Shown in pieces: positions 11,666 to 20,487 of a stretch of DNA of 64,000 nt. The position numbers were made by a program, and so were the translations under genes. The notes under the pieces are model-generated. The model saw nothing but the letters and a program-made list of their open reading frames with translations. It did no database searches and had not been told where the DNA came from. How positions within the stretch are numbered: position 1 is the stretch's first letter; each line of letters starts with the position of its first letter. The DNA is taken from NCBI GenBank assembly GCA_024692685.1, contig JAILMJ010000102.1, positions 1-64,000 on the forward strand, given 5' to 3'. Origin of the DNA: Clostridia bacterium. Lineage in GTDB: Bacteria > Bacillota > Clostridia > Oscillospirales > Acutalibacteraceae.

Positions 11666-12935
11666 GCGTCATATCAAACAATCTGTCAATATCATCAACT
11701 TTAAGTCTTTTTGAGACAACATAAGTTTTTAAACTTCCGTCAGAATTCAATTTGCCGAATTTACCGTAAGTACAGGTAACAAGAGTGCCGTCATCAAGCA
11801 CGACATGACCGCAATAACCTGTATCGGCATCTGCGCGAATACCCGGAAGTTCATTATTATCTGAATAGGTGTGAGCGAGTTTTAATCTGTATTGACCTTC
11901 TTTTCCTTCTTTTAAATCATCAAATGTACCAATCCAGCCACACCAGCCTTCGCTGAACCAGTTTTTACCGGTACCGGGATCGTACTTCATTAACTTCCGG
12001 TAATCTCTTTCAATTGACCTGAAATCGATATACAGACGGCCGTCAGGAAAATAGTCGGCCTTGTGTCTTTCACCGTTAAGCGAGGAAGGAACCTCTTTAG
12101 GCTCAGACCAGTTTTTTCCTTCATCAGTAGAAAATGAAATGAGTGAATTATATACTTTACTGTTGCTTCTTGCTATAATGCAAAGCTCGTCTCCCCTGCC
12201 GGAATCACTTCTGATACATTCAACCTCACAAATATTTGCCGACTTTTCAAGTGCTCTGTACTTGCTTAAATAAGGCTCAGGAAAGGTCCATTTCATTTTG
12301 CCGTTTTCAAAAGTGAGAATTGTTTTATAATTTACAAATTCATCATCGTGAAACAAGCCCATCCACTTATCAACGAATTTGCCGTTTTCTTTAAGCCTTG
12401 TCAAAGATGCAAATACAACAATAGTATTTGACATAAAGCCATCTGCTTTGCTGTGAAACAGTTCAAAATCGCTCCAGGTTTTTCCTTCATCATCCGAAAC
12501 CGAGCAGTTAAATCCCCCTGTCGAAACAACACCGTCGTGCCAGTCCGGGTTGCCGCAGGCTAGTAGAAGTTTATCCGGCGTTCCGTCTGAAAATTCAAGA
12601 CGGTAAACAGTCGGTGTTTCTCGCGAATTCTTCCAAGAAGAAGGAATGTTTTTAAGTTTATCATTGAAAGACAGTCCGCCGTCATGACTTATTCCGGTTT
12701 TCAATGCGCCCTTTCCGTGGCCTGACGGGAAAAATGAAAGAATATCTCCGTTTTTCAACAATACAGAATCCGGATGACCTGTGTAATCAAGTTCATCATC
12801 AACTGTTACGCTTTCATACAGATATTTCAAACTGTCCGGGCAGTCATCCGGCATAACATCAAGAGCAATACGCGGAATATGATAATCCCCGGCCCCGTGA
12901 GAAAATAATTTCTCATCATAATTCATCACTGTCAC
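11646..12935 (-). CDS. Sialidase-like protein with Asp-box (BNR) repeats
   Basis: The 429-residue product is probably a six-bladed beta-propeller of the sialidase/BNR superfamily. Three Asp-box-like motifs are visible: ISHDGGLSF, VSDDEGKTW and FSTDEGKNW. Motifs such as HPDSVLLKNGDILSFFP near 54-70 and HKADYFPDGRLYIDFR in the second half resemble those of intracellular exo-glycosidase relatives. The arginine triad of true sialidases cannot be confirmed by eye, so the substrate is open. There is no signal peptide, so it should act in the cytoplasm. The ATG overlaps the stop of the TIM-barrel gene by four bases (ATGA), which implies translational coupling. It is the last gene of the nusB-recN operon. 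Confidence 0.78.
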   Translation of the reverse strand: MTVMNYDEKLFSHGAGDYHIPRIALDVMPDDCPDSLKYLYESVTVDDELDYTGHPDSVLLKNGDILSFFPSGHGKGALKTGISHDGGLSFNDKLKNIPSSWKNSRETPTVYRLEFSDGTPDKLLLACGNPDWHDGVVSTGGFNCSVSDDEGKTWSDFELFHSKADGFMSNTIVVFASLTRLKENGKFVDKWMGLFHDDEFVNYKTILTFENGKMKWTFPEPYLSKYRALEKSANICEVECIRSDSGRGDELCIIARSNSKVYNSLISFSTDEGKNWSEPKEVPSSLNGERHKADYFPDGRLYIDFRSIERDYRKLMKYDPGTGKNWFSEGWCGWIGTFDDLKEGKEGQYRLKLAHTYSDNNELPGIRADADTGYCGHVVLDDGTLVTCTYGKFGKLNSDGSLKTYVVSKRLKVDDIDRLFDMTQKKRAL

Positions 12936-13705
12936 CTGTATTTTTTAAGCAGCGCAAAGGAAGCCTCTGCGTCATCCTCAAAGTCAATTACATCAGCTTC
13001 TATTGCGCACTGTTCAACACCGGCTTGTATAAGAGGAAGGAAAAATGAATCCTGATCAAATAAATCTCCTTCTCTGGGATAAGTTCTTTTATACTTCGGA
13101 TCGAGACCGGGTGTGGGGTTTGAGGTGTGAGCGTGAACAATCATGCCTTCGTAAGATGGTATCTTATCAAGCGGATCGTCCTCGGAAACCATATGCTTAA
13201 CATCTGCAAGGACTTTGATATACGGAGAATTAACTGTTTCAGCTATCACGATAGCCTGAGGAACTGTATTTATTACGTTGCATTCCTCTTTCCTCAGCGG
13301 CTCAACCGCGATGTAAATACCGTATTTTTCAGCTCTCGGAGCAACAAAATCTTTGAGAAAAACGGCAATCTGATCTCTTGTCTGCTCAAGCGACATATTA
13401 TCAGGTTTTCTCCTTGCGCCCGACGAACCGAAAACAAGATATTTCATTCCGAGGTATGAACTTCTCTCGAATAACCTGTCAAGATATTCACTTACAGCGC
13501 AGGCATCAAACTCATCACCGACAACTCTCAAACCAATAAAACAGTTGGCTGAGAGAACGGGAATTCCAAGATTTTTAAAGGATTGCAGTTCATCATCGCT
13601 TAATTTAACTATCGACTGACAGTTCGATTCAACAAAATCATAACCGACTTTTTTTGCAAATAACGCTCTGTTTATGTCCGTTCCGACACATACACCGATT
13701 TTCAC
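12932..13705 (-). CDS. TIM-barrel sugar isomerase/epimerase-like protein
   Basis: The 257-residue product belongs to the xylose-isomerase-like TIM-barrel superfamily (the AP endonuclease 2 fold). It begins MKIGVCVGTD. The four metal ligands of the family can be picked out in order: Glu in AVEPLRKEE, Asp in LADVKHM, His in IVHAHTSN and Glu in IEADV. The family includes epimerases and isomerases of sugars and inositol derivatives, so the substrate is not known. It overlaps recN upstream and the Asp-box gene downstream by four bases each, so it is tightly coupled to both. A role with the Asp-box protein in using an imported sugar is inferred. Confidence 0.82.
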   Translation of the reverse strand: MKIGVCVGTDINRALFAKKVGYDFVESNCQSIVKLSDDELQSFKNLGIPVLSANCFIGLRVVGDEFDACAVSEYLDRLFERSSYLGMKYLVFGSSGARRKPDNMSLEQTRDQIAVFLKDFVAPRAEKYGIYIAVEPLRKEECNVINTVPQAIVIAETVNSPYIKVLADVKHMVSEDDPLDKIPSYEGMIVHAHTSNPTPGLDPKYKRTYPREGDLFDQDSFFLPLIQAGVEQCAIEADVIDFEDDAEASFALLKKYR

Positions 13706-15372
13706 TTCTTTGTCTCCTTTGCTTTATTAAGCATCTCTTTAGCTGTTTCAATCTGTAAGGGAGTCACGCCGCTGCCGGCGGTAATATTAGCGAGTTCCTC
13801 TGCGCGTTCGTCAAAGCCAAGAGGAATAATACTGGTATAAGTCTGATTCTTATCAACGGTTTTAATAATCTTAAAATGATTATCGGCCTGAGCGGCAATG
13901 CGAGGCAGATGAGTAACACATATAACCTGTCTTCCTTTTGATACGCTGTCAAGTTTCAACGCTATTTTTTCCGCCGCAGAGCCGCTGACTCCCGTATCAA
14001 TTTCATCAAATACAAGAGTTTCAGTTTCATCAGCTCCGGATAAAACATTTTTAATTGCGAGCATAATCCTTGATAATTCACCGCCGGAAGCTATTTTGGA
14101 AATCGGTTCAGGCGCCTGTCCTGGGTTAACGCTCATAAGGAAGTTTACTGATTCCGCTCCCTTTGAATTAAGAGGCGTTTCCTTTATATCTACCTTGAAC
14201 TCAACGTTAGGCATATCAAGAAATCTGAGCTCTTCAATAACCTTCTTTTCAAAATCAAGCGCTGTTTTTTTCCTTGAAGCAGTCAGCTGTGAGGAATACT
14301 TTTTAACGGTATCGGAATTTGAACAAAGTGTTTTCTCGAGTTCAGCTATTTTTTCATCAAAATTGTCGAGCTCATCCTTCTCGACAATTAGTTTATCATA
14401 ATTTTCAAGGATTTCTTTTTCATTTTTGCCGTATTTCATTGAAAGACGGTAAATAACATCAAGACGGTCATTTATTTCGGAAATTCTTTCGCTGCCGAAA
14501 AAGAATTTGTCAGACAGATCCCTTATCTGAGAAGCGTACTCGCTCAAATCGTAAGACAGTCCTTTCAGGCCTTTGGCAACCGAATCAATATCAGCATAAA
14601 GCCCGGTGAATTTATCAAGCTCATCAGAACACGCCGCAACAGAATCTGAAAGTCCGTTTTCTTCCGATATGGCACTGTAAACCTTTTCAAGCGCCTTCTT
14701 GACATCGGAACTGTTCTGAATCAGTTCCTTCTCTTTCAGCAGTTCTTCCTCTTCTCCATCTCTTATTTCAGCACCGGAGATTTCGTCAATAACAAAATTG
14801 ATATATTCAAGCCTTGAATTCTTCTCGTCGCTTAAATCGTAAAGTCTGTCAAGCTCCTTTTTCGTTTTTATAAGCTCAGAAAATGCTGATTTATATTTAC
14901 CTTTTACTTCTGAATTACCGGCAAGCAAATCAATATATTCCAGCTGCTTATCCTGAGACATAAGTGTTAAACTGTCGTGCTGACCGTGAATATTTATAAG
15001 CATGGCGCCCAATTCTTTTAACTTGGAAACCGTAACAGGCCAGTCGTTTATTTTACAGATATTTTTTCCGCTGAGAGAAATCGAACGACTTATAATAAGT
15101 GAATTATCGTCATTTTTTTCAATATCGTTGTCGTGAAGAAATGTGCAGATATTTGCACCGATATCTGAAAACTGAGCAACCACTTTTGCTTTATCGCAAC
15201 CGTCTCTGATTAATTCTCTGGAAGTCCTCTCACCTATTACGGCGTTAATTGAATCAATGACTATTGATTTTCCTGCGCCGGTTTCTCCGGTCAGAACATT
15301 AAGACCCGGCCCGAATTCAAGAGAAGCATTCTCAATAACCGCAATATTTTCAATTTTTAATCCGGTCAACAT
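13702..15372 (-). CDS. recN: DNA repair protein RecN
   Basis: SMC-like ATPase that acts early at DNA double-strand breaks. The 556-residue protein has the N-terminal LKIENIAVIENASLEF, Walker A GETGAGKS at 29-36, a long coiled-coil-like middle (about 160-350), the ABC signature SKIASGGELSR and Walker B ETLVFDEIDTGVSG. The start ATG is preceded by a GGGGG-containing site. argR lies 18 bases upstream, the classical argR-recN arrangement of Bacillota. I saw no LexA-type operator near the gene, which fits transcription from the distant nusB promoter. Confidence 0.95.
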   Translation of the reverse strand: MLTGLKIENIAVIENASLEFGPGLNVLTGETGAGKSIVIDSINAVIGERTSRELIRDGCDKAKVVAQFSDIGANICTFLHDNDIEKNDDNSLIISRSISLSGKNICKINDWPVTVSKLKELGAMLINIHGQHDSLTLMSQDKQLEYIDLLAGNSEVKGKYKSAFSELIKTKKELDRLYDLSDEKNSRLEYINFVIDEISGAEIRDGEEEELLKEKELIQNSSDVKKALEKVYSAISEENGLSDSVAACSDELDKFTGLYADIDSVAKGLKGLSYDLSEYASQIRDLSDKFFFGSERISEINDRLDVIYRLSMKYGKNEKEILENYDKLIVEKDELDNFDEKIAELEKTLCSNSDTVKKYSSQLTASRKKTALDFEKKVIEELRFLDMPNVEFKVDIKETPLNSKGAESVNFLMSVNPGQAPEPISKIASGGELSRIMLAIKNVLSGADETETLVFDEIDTGVSGSAAEKIALKLDSVSKGRQVICVTHLPRIAAQADNHFKIIKTVDKNQTYTSIIPLGFDERAEELANITAGSGVTPLQIETAKEMLNKAKETKK

Positions 15373-15390
15373 AAATACTACCCCCGGAAT

Positions 15391-15840
15391 TTATTTTATA
15401 ACATTGGCAATCGTGTCTTTCGTTTTCAAGGCGGTTTCATTGTTGCGGCAAAGAGCGAAAATAGTATCATCACCTGCCAAAGTACCGATAATACCCTCCC
15501 ACTGCATAGCATCAAGAGCAGCACAGGCAGCGTTTGCCATACCGGTATAACACTTGATTACTACTATATTACCTGAACAATCGGTTGATATTACACTGTG
15601 ATCGAATACACTTTTGTATTTACCGGTAAGCTCCCCTCCGTCACCTTTATTAACGGTATAGCAGGCTCTGCCGAATTCGTCAGGCTTCTTCGCAAGTCTG
15701 AGATCTTTGATGTCTCTTGAAATGGTTGCCTGAGTTGTTTCAAAACCTTCTTCGTTTAGTTTATTTAGCAAATCTGTTTGTGTTGAGATACAATTATTCT
15801 CTATGATTTTAAGAATTGCCTCGTGTCTGCGCTTTTTCAA
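15391..15840 (-). CDS. argR: Arginine repressor ArgR
   Basis: Arginine-dependent hexameric repressor of arginine metabolism, 149 residues. The N-terminal winged helix has TQATISRDIKDL as recognition region. The C-terminal oligomerisation domain carries the arginine-binding motif GTLAGDDTIF. The start is TTG at 15840, preceded by GAGGAGG with a spacing of 7; the nearby ATG is in another frame. The ribosome binding site overlaps the end of nadK. No arginine biosynthesis gene is in the window, so its targets lie elsewhere. Confidence 0.94.
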   Translation of the reverse strand: MKKRRHEAILKIIENNCISTQTDLLNKLNEEGFETTQATISRDIKDLRLAKKPDEFGRACYTVNKGDGGELTGKYKSVFDHSVISTDCSGNIVVIKCYTGMANAACAALDAMQWEGIIGTLAGDDTIFALCRNNETALKTKDTIANVIK

Positions 15841-15852
15841 GATTCATCCTCC

Positions 15853-16701
15853 TCATTTTCTTTGTGACAGTTTTTTATACAGAATATCAATGAAACTGTC
15901 AGACTTGATTCTAATAAAATCCGCCGTAAAATCAGCACCTGAAATACTTATCTTCTGATTGCTCTTAATCAGCTTAGGCTCGGTGCCGTCATTCGAATAA
16001 TACAAATCGGTTTCTTCCCCGGAATTGACAGTTATCAATGCATCAGGCTTAAACATAATCGAGCGCGCTACAAGAGAATGCGGGCATACCGGGGTAAAAA
16101 TAACACTTTCAAGTTCAGGATCAACAACAGGACCGCCTGCAGATAGAGAATATGCGGTTGAACCCGTCGGGGTTGCAGCTATAACGCCGTCGCAAAGATA
16201 CTCGTTGAATTTCTTACCGTTAAGAGAAATGTCGATTTCAGTCATTCTTTGACGCTCTCCATTCGTGACAAAGCATTCATTAAGAGCGTAATCAACGGAT
16301 ACGGGATTGTCCTCATCATAAAGCACGGTCTTAAGCATAAAGCGGCGATCAAGCTCGTATTTCCCTTCTATCAACCGGGAAAGGAGATTGAGTTCATTAT
16401 CCTCAAGACCCGCCATAAAAGCAAGTCTGCCGGCATTTATACCGAGAATCGGTTTGCCGTATCTTACAGCTTTTTGAGCAGCGTGAATAATAGACCCGTC
16501 TCCTCCGACAGCAATTACCGCATCACTTTCTTTTATTGCCGAGTCAATTTCTTTAAATTCACAGTCAAATGCATCAAACCTATCTTTAAAAGATAAATCA
16601 AAAGTGAACTCAGCCCCAAGCAGTTTCAGGTTTTTGCAGATATCGGCAGTAACTCTTTCTGCTTCAGTTCTTGACAAATTAGGCATTATCGCAAGTTTCA
16701 T
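15853..16701 (-). CDS. nadK: NAD kinase
   Basis: Phosphorylates NAD to NADP using ATP or polyphosphate. The 282-residue protein has the GGDGS signature at 66-70 (AVGGDGSIIHAAQ), GINAGRLAFMA where GINxGxLGF is usual, the ATPTGSTAYSLSAGGP motif and a C-terminal beta-sandwich. I start it at the ATG at 16701, which has an AGAGGTGA site. A TTG at 16716 that would add five residues overlaps the tlyA stop and has no spaced site. It lies between tlyA and argR in the conserved operon. Confidence 0.93.
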   Translation of the reverse strand: MKLAIMPNLSRTEAERVTADICKNLKLLGAEFTFDLSFKDRFDAFDCEFKEIDSAIKESDAVIAVGGDGSIIHAAQKAVRYGKPILGINAGRLAFMAGLEDNELNLLSRLIEGKYELDRRFMLKTVLYDEDNPVSVDYALNECFVTNGERQRMTEIDISLNGKKFNEYLCDGVIAATPTGSTAYSLSAGGPVVDPELESVIFTPVCPHSLVARSIMFKPDALITVNSGEETDLYYSNDGTEPKLIKSNQKISISGADFTADFIRIKSDSFIDILYKKLSQRK

Positions 16702-16712
16702 CGTATCACCTC

Positions 16713-17519
16713 TCAATCAAGGGCAAGATGGGAAGCGTTAACCAATCCGGAAATATCAAATTCCCCGGAATTAGTGATGACTTCGCTTTTCGACAGATAC
16801 ATTAAATACTCGATATTTCCTTCCGGACCCTTAACCGGCGAATAATCAAGCCCCAGAAGAACAAAACCGTTTTCCTGCGCAAAAGTGCAAATATCGGTAA
16901 CTACATCAAGGTGAACAGATTTATCACGGACTACTCCCTTTTTTCCGATATTCTCTTTTCCTGCTTCAAACTGCGGCTTAATAAGACAAACAGCCAAACC
17001 GTCCTGTTTGAGAAAGCGGTACATTACCGGTAAGATTATTTTAAGCGAAATAAAGGATACATCCACCGATGCAAAATCAATGTCATCGGGAATGTTTTCC
17101 TTGGTGCAATATCTGAAATTCGTTCTCTCAAGATTAACTACCTTCGGATCGGTACGCAGTTTCCAGGCGAGTTGACCGTAACCGACATCAACCGAATAAA
17201 CATTTGACGCTCCGTTCTGAAGCATACAATCGGTAAAGCCGCCTGTTGAAGCGCCGATATCCAGGCAAATCTTATTATTCAGATTTATGCCGAAAACATT
17301 AATCGCTTTTTCAAGTTTGAGACCGCCCCTGCTGACATAAGGATTCGTTTTACCTTTAACTGCGATTTCGTCTTCGGGATTGATTTTATCTCCGCACTTA
17401 ACCGCTTTAATTCCGTTTACATAAACGACACCGGCCATTATCATGGCTTTTGCTTTTTCACGCGTTTCCGCAAGGCCGCGCTCGTAAACAGCTACATCAA
17501 GTCTGAGTTTTTCACTCAC
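16713..17519 (-). CDS. tlyA: TlyA family rRNA methyltransferase / hemolysin-like protein
   Basis: The 268-residue product has an N-terminal S4 RNA-binding domain (residues 1-60, LRLDVAVYERGLAETREKA) followed by an FtsJ/RrmJ-type methyltransferase fold. The SAM site is CLDIGASTGGFTDC. In characterised relatives it 2'-O-methylates cytidines of 16S and 23S rRNA, which sensitises ribosomes to capreomycin. The start is a GTG that overlaps the end of dxs by 8 bases. Its position between dxs and nadK is the standard arrangement in Clostridia. Confidence 0.93.
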   Translation of the reverse strand: MSEKLRLDVAVYERGLAETREKAKAMIMAGVVYVNGIKAVKCGDKINPEDEIAVKGKTNPYVSRGGLKLEKAINVFGINLNNKICLDIGASTGGFTDCMLQNGASNVYSVDVGYGQLAWKLRTDPKVVNLERTNFRYCTKENIPDDIDFASVDVSFISLKIILPVMYRFLKQDGLAVCLIKPQFEAGKENIGKKGVVRDKSVHLDVVTDICTFAQENGFVLLGLDYSPVKGPEGNIEYLMYLSKSEVITNSGEFDISGLVNASHLALD

Positions 17520-19392
17520 CGCTCATCGCTTCTTTCTCAATAATATTAACGATAGAGTCACAGTCAAGACTGTATTTTTTCATCTGACTGTCAACACATG
17601 CGTGAGGAACAAACTCATCACCGACACCAAAAGACCTATATAAACCGTGATATCCGTTTTCGAGTAAAAGTGAAGCAAATTTTTCCGCCACTCCCCCGCT
17701 GATCATTCCCTCTTCAAAGAAATATAGTTTTTCTTTATTCAAAACGGCTCCAACCGCTTCGGTTTTCAGAGGTTTTATTTTATTTAATTTTAGAATACCA
17801 ACATCTATACCTTTATTTTTAAGAGCCTGAATCGCTTTCATAGCTTCAAATGTCTCTTTACCGTATGTTACTATAAATACCGGTGAATTCTCATTGAAGA
17901 TATCATAATCACCGCCGCTGGAAATTGAGGAATAGTTCTCATCTTCGCTGCCCCTGGGATATCTGATTACAACGAGATTGCTGTCCTTGTAAAATGCATT
18001 ATACATTGCATTTCTGAGGTCGTTATAAGTGGCAGGAGAATAAACGGTAGTTAAAGGTAAACTTTCCAGAAGAGGAACATCAAAAAGCCCCTGATGCGTT
18101 TCTCCGTCTGCGCCGACAAAACCGGCCCTGTCAACAGCAACAACAATCTTGTTTCTCTGAAGAGCGCCGTCATGAATCAGCTGATCAACACACCTTTGCA
18201 TAAAAGTTGAATATACAGCAAAAACCGGAAGCATACCGCCTGCAGACAATCCGGAGCAGAATGTTACGGCGTGTTCCTCGGCAATACCGACATCATAGGC
18301 TCTGTCAGGATACTCACTGAAGAATCTGCTCAGACCGGTCCCTATGGACATAGCCGCTGTAACCGCGCAAATTCGTTTGTCTTTTCCCGCAAAATCACAA
18401 AGCGCATCACCAAATACCGACGAATAGGTACATTTATCCGGCAGATAATCTCCGGTATTGATATCAAACCCGGGGATGCCGTGAAACAGATCAGGTGAGT
18501 TCTCGGCAAAATCATAGCCCTTACCCTTAATTGTATTGATATGCAATAAAACCGGTTTGTCAACCACAAGTTTCGCAGAGTTAAGCGCTTCACACAGAGT
18601 GTTGATGTCGTGACCGTCAATCGGGCCTATATATCTGAAGCCGAACTTTTCGAAATAAGAACTATTATTGTAAATTACAGACTTCAACAAGCTCTTGATT
18701 TTAAAAACAAAACGCGCAAGGTATTTACCGACAAGAGGTATTTTTCTGAGAGCCTTTTCTGTTGTCGCTTTAAATCGGTAATACTCGGGCTTCGCACGCA
18801 CAACGGCCAGATGCCTTGCAACAGAACTGACGTTTTCGCTGATGGACATCTCATTATCATTGAGAATGACTATAAGTCTGTCTTTTGATGCGCCGGTTTG
18901 ATTGAGAGCTTCATACACCATTCCGTTACCGAAGGAACCGTCCCCAATTACAGCAACCGTATAGTTTTTATTTTTCTGAAATCTGTTAGCTTCGGCAATT
19001 CCCTCAGCTTGTGATACCGAAGTGCCGGCATGGCCTTCATAAAAGCTGTCATATTTGCTTTCATCCGGCCTTACAAATCCCGAAATACCGCCCTCCTGTC
19101 TGAGTGTATCAAAAACATCAAATCTGCCGGTAAGTATTTTGTGAGTATAAGCCTGATGGCCGACATCCCAGATTATTTTATCGGCAGGCAGATTAAAGGT
19201 TCTGTGTAAAGCAACGGTCAGTTCAACCGTGCCGAGATTGGAAGCCAGATGGCCTCCTGTTTGAGAGACTGTATTGATGAGCTTCCGTCTTATCTCGCTA
19301 CACAGTTCATCCAGGTCAGTATTATCAAGGGATTTTACATCATCCGGTGATTTGATTTTTTCAAGAATAGGGTATGATAAATTATTTTCCAT
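17512..19392 (-). CDS. dxs: 1-deoxy-D-xylulose-5-phosphate synthase
   Basis: Thiamine-diphosphate enzyme that condenses pyruvate and glyceraldehyde 3-phosphate, the first step of the MEP isoprenoid pathway. At 626 residues it is full length. It has WDVGHQAYTHKILTGR, the ThDP motif GDGSFGNGMVYEALN, the pyrimidine-domain Glu in GIAEEHAVTF, and RAGFVGADGETHQG. The ATG at 19392 is preferred because AGGAAC lies at a good distance. A TTG six bases upstream would be too close to it. Paired with ispA upstream, it supplies precursors for the bactoprenol and quinone side-chain route. Confidence 0.95.
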   Translation of the reverse strand: MENNLSYPILEKIKSPDDVKSLDNTDLDELCSEIRRKLINTVSQTGGHLASNLGTVELTVALHRTFNLPADKIIWDVGHQAYTHKILTGRFDVFDTLRQEGGISGFVRPDESKYDSFYEGHAGTSVSQAEGIAEANRFQKNKNYTVAVIGDGSFGNGMVYEALNQTGASKDRLIVILNDNEMSISENVSSVARHLAVVRAKPEYYRFKATTEKALRKIPLVGKYLARFVFKIKSLLKSVIYNNSSYFEKFGFRYIGPIDGHDINTLCEALNSAKLVVDKPVLLHINTIKGKGYDFAENSPDLFHGIPGFDINTGDYLPDKCTYSSVFGDALCDFAGKDKRICAVTAAMSIGTGLSRFFSEYPDRAYDVGIAEEHAVTFCSGLSAGGMLPVFAVYSTFMQRCVDQLIHDGALQRNKIVVAVDRAGFVGADGETHQGLFDVPLLESLPLTTVYSPATYNDLRNAMYNAFYKDSNLVVIRYPRGSEDENYSSISSGGDYDIFNENSPVFIVTYGKETFEAMKAIQALKNKGIDVGILKLNKIKPLKTEAVGAVLNKEKLYFFEEGMISGGVAEKFASLLLENGYHGLYRSFGVGDEFVPHACVDSQMKKYSLDCDSIVNIIEKEAMSGE

Positions 19393-19394
19393 AA

Positions 19395-20297
19395 TCAAGA
19401 GTTCCTGTTAACCAGTTTTTGCGTAAATATCCTTAAAAAATCCGCGTCTTCAAAGTCAGAAACGGCAGTCAACGCTCTTTCAGATAAAAATTTAACTTTC
19501 TCTCTGCAATTATCAATTCCGTAAAGTGAAACATAAGTGGTCTTATTGTTCTTTTCATCACTGCCTGTCGGTTTGCCGAGAGAAGAACTGTCACCGGTGA
19601 CATCGAGAATATCGTCAACAATCTGAAAAGCAAGACCGATATCCGATGCAAACGACTCAGCAGCTTTGATTCTGTTTTCATCCCCTCCTGCGCAGATACA
19701 GCCCAGGACACAGGACGCCTTAAGCATTTCACCTGTTTTAAGCAAATCGGTCTGCTCAATATCGTCCGCTGACGGTTTGACTTTTTCGTTTTCGATATCC
19801 ATAACCTGACCGCCGACCATACCCGTATAGCCGGCGCATTTTGAAAGATATGAAATTGCTTTGATTTTTTCTTTTTCGCCTGCGTTGCAACCGGCAAGAT
19901 TATTAAACGCCAGAGTTAAAAGCGCATCACCTGCGAGCAAGGCATTGGCATAGCCGTAAACAATATGAGATGAAGGTTTACCCCTTCTGACTTCATCGTC
20001 ATCCATACAAGGCAGGTCATCGTGTATAAGAGAATAGGTATGAATCATTTCAACGCTTAAAGCGAAAGGTAAAGCGCGGACATAATCACCGCAGCAAAGC
20101 CTGCAAAATTCGAGTGTCAGAACAGGCCGAATTCTTTTTCCGCCGTTGTTGAGTGAATAACCCATGGCTTCAAGCATAAAACGAGCCGCTTTTGAATTCT
20201 GACAGTCCACCGACTGATTATTCAGGTAATCCGATACGAAGGAATTAAAAGTATTAATATAATTGGTTAGTATAGCAAAAAAATCGGTATCATTCAT
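19395..20297 (-). CDS. ispA: Polyprenyl synthetase, farnesyl diphosphate synthase type
   Basis: Chain-elongating prenyltransferase making farnesyl diphosphate from IPP and DMAPP. The 300-residue protein has GGKRIRP at 52-58, the first Asp-rich motif DDLPCMDDD from residue 93 and the second in FQIVDDILD. The two-residue insertion between the Asp pairs of the first motif is typical of bacterial farnesyl synthases. I start at ATG 20297, which has a GGTGA site; a GTG 12 bases upstream is possible. It overlaps xseB by 8 bases, as is usual in this operon. Confidence 0.93.
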   Translation of the reverse strand: MNDTDFFAILTNYINTFNSFVSDYLNNQSVDCQNSKAARFMLEAMGYSLNNGGKRIRPVLTLEFCRLCCGDYVRALPFALSVEMIHTYSLIHDDLPCMDDDEVRRGKPSSHIVYGYANALLAGDALLTLAFNNLAGCNAGEKEKIKAISYLSKCAGYTGMVGGQVMDIENEKVKPSADDIEQTDLLKTGEMLKASCVLGCICAGGDENRIKAAESFASDIGLAFQIVDDILDVTGDSSSLGKPTGSDEKNNKTTYVSLYGIDNCREKVKFLSERALTAVSDFEDADFLRIFTQKLVNRNS

Positions 20298-20487
20298 TTC
20301 GACTGTCACCGCTGATTTCAGTTATTTTAAGTTGTGCATTTTCAAGGACTTTTGTGCATTTTTTAATCAGTTCAGATCCTTCGACATACAGCTCTGTCAT
20401 TTTCTCAAGTGATATTTCGCCTTTTTCAAGTGTGGCGGCAATTTCTTCAAGTCTTTTTAAAGAATTTTCATAATCAAAGTTTTCCAT
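20290..20487 (-). CDS. xseB: Exodeoxyribonuclease VII small subunit
   Basis: Small subunit of exonuclease VII, which degrades single-stranded DNA to oligonucleotides. The 65 residues have the family pattern FDYENSLKRLEEIAATLEKG followed by a second helix (EGSELIKKC), so it forms a short coiled coil. Its ATG is the base after the xseA stop codon. The ribosome binding site GTGAGGT lies inside the end of xseA, so translation is coupled. Confidence 0.93.
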   Translation of the reverse strand: MENFDYENSLKRLEEIAATLEKGEISLEKMTELYVEGSELIKKCTKVLENAQLKITEISGDSRNE

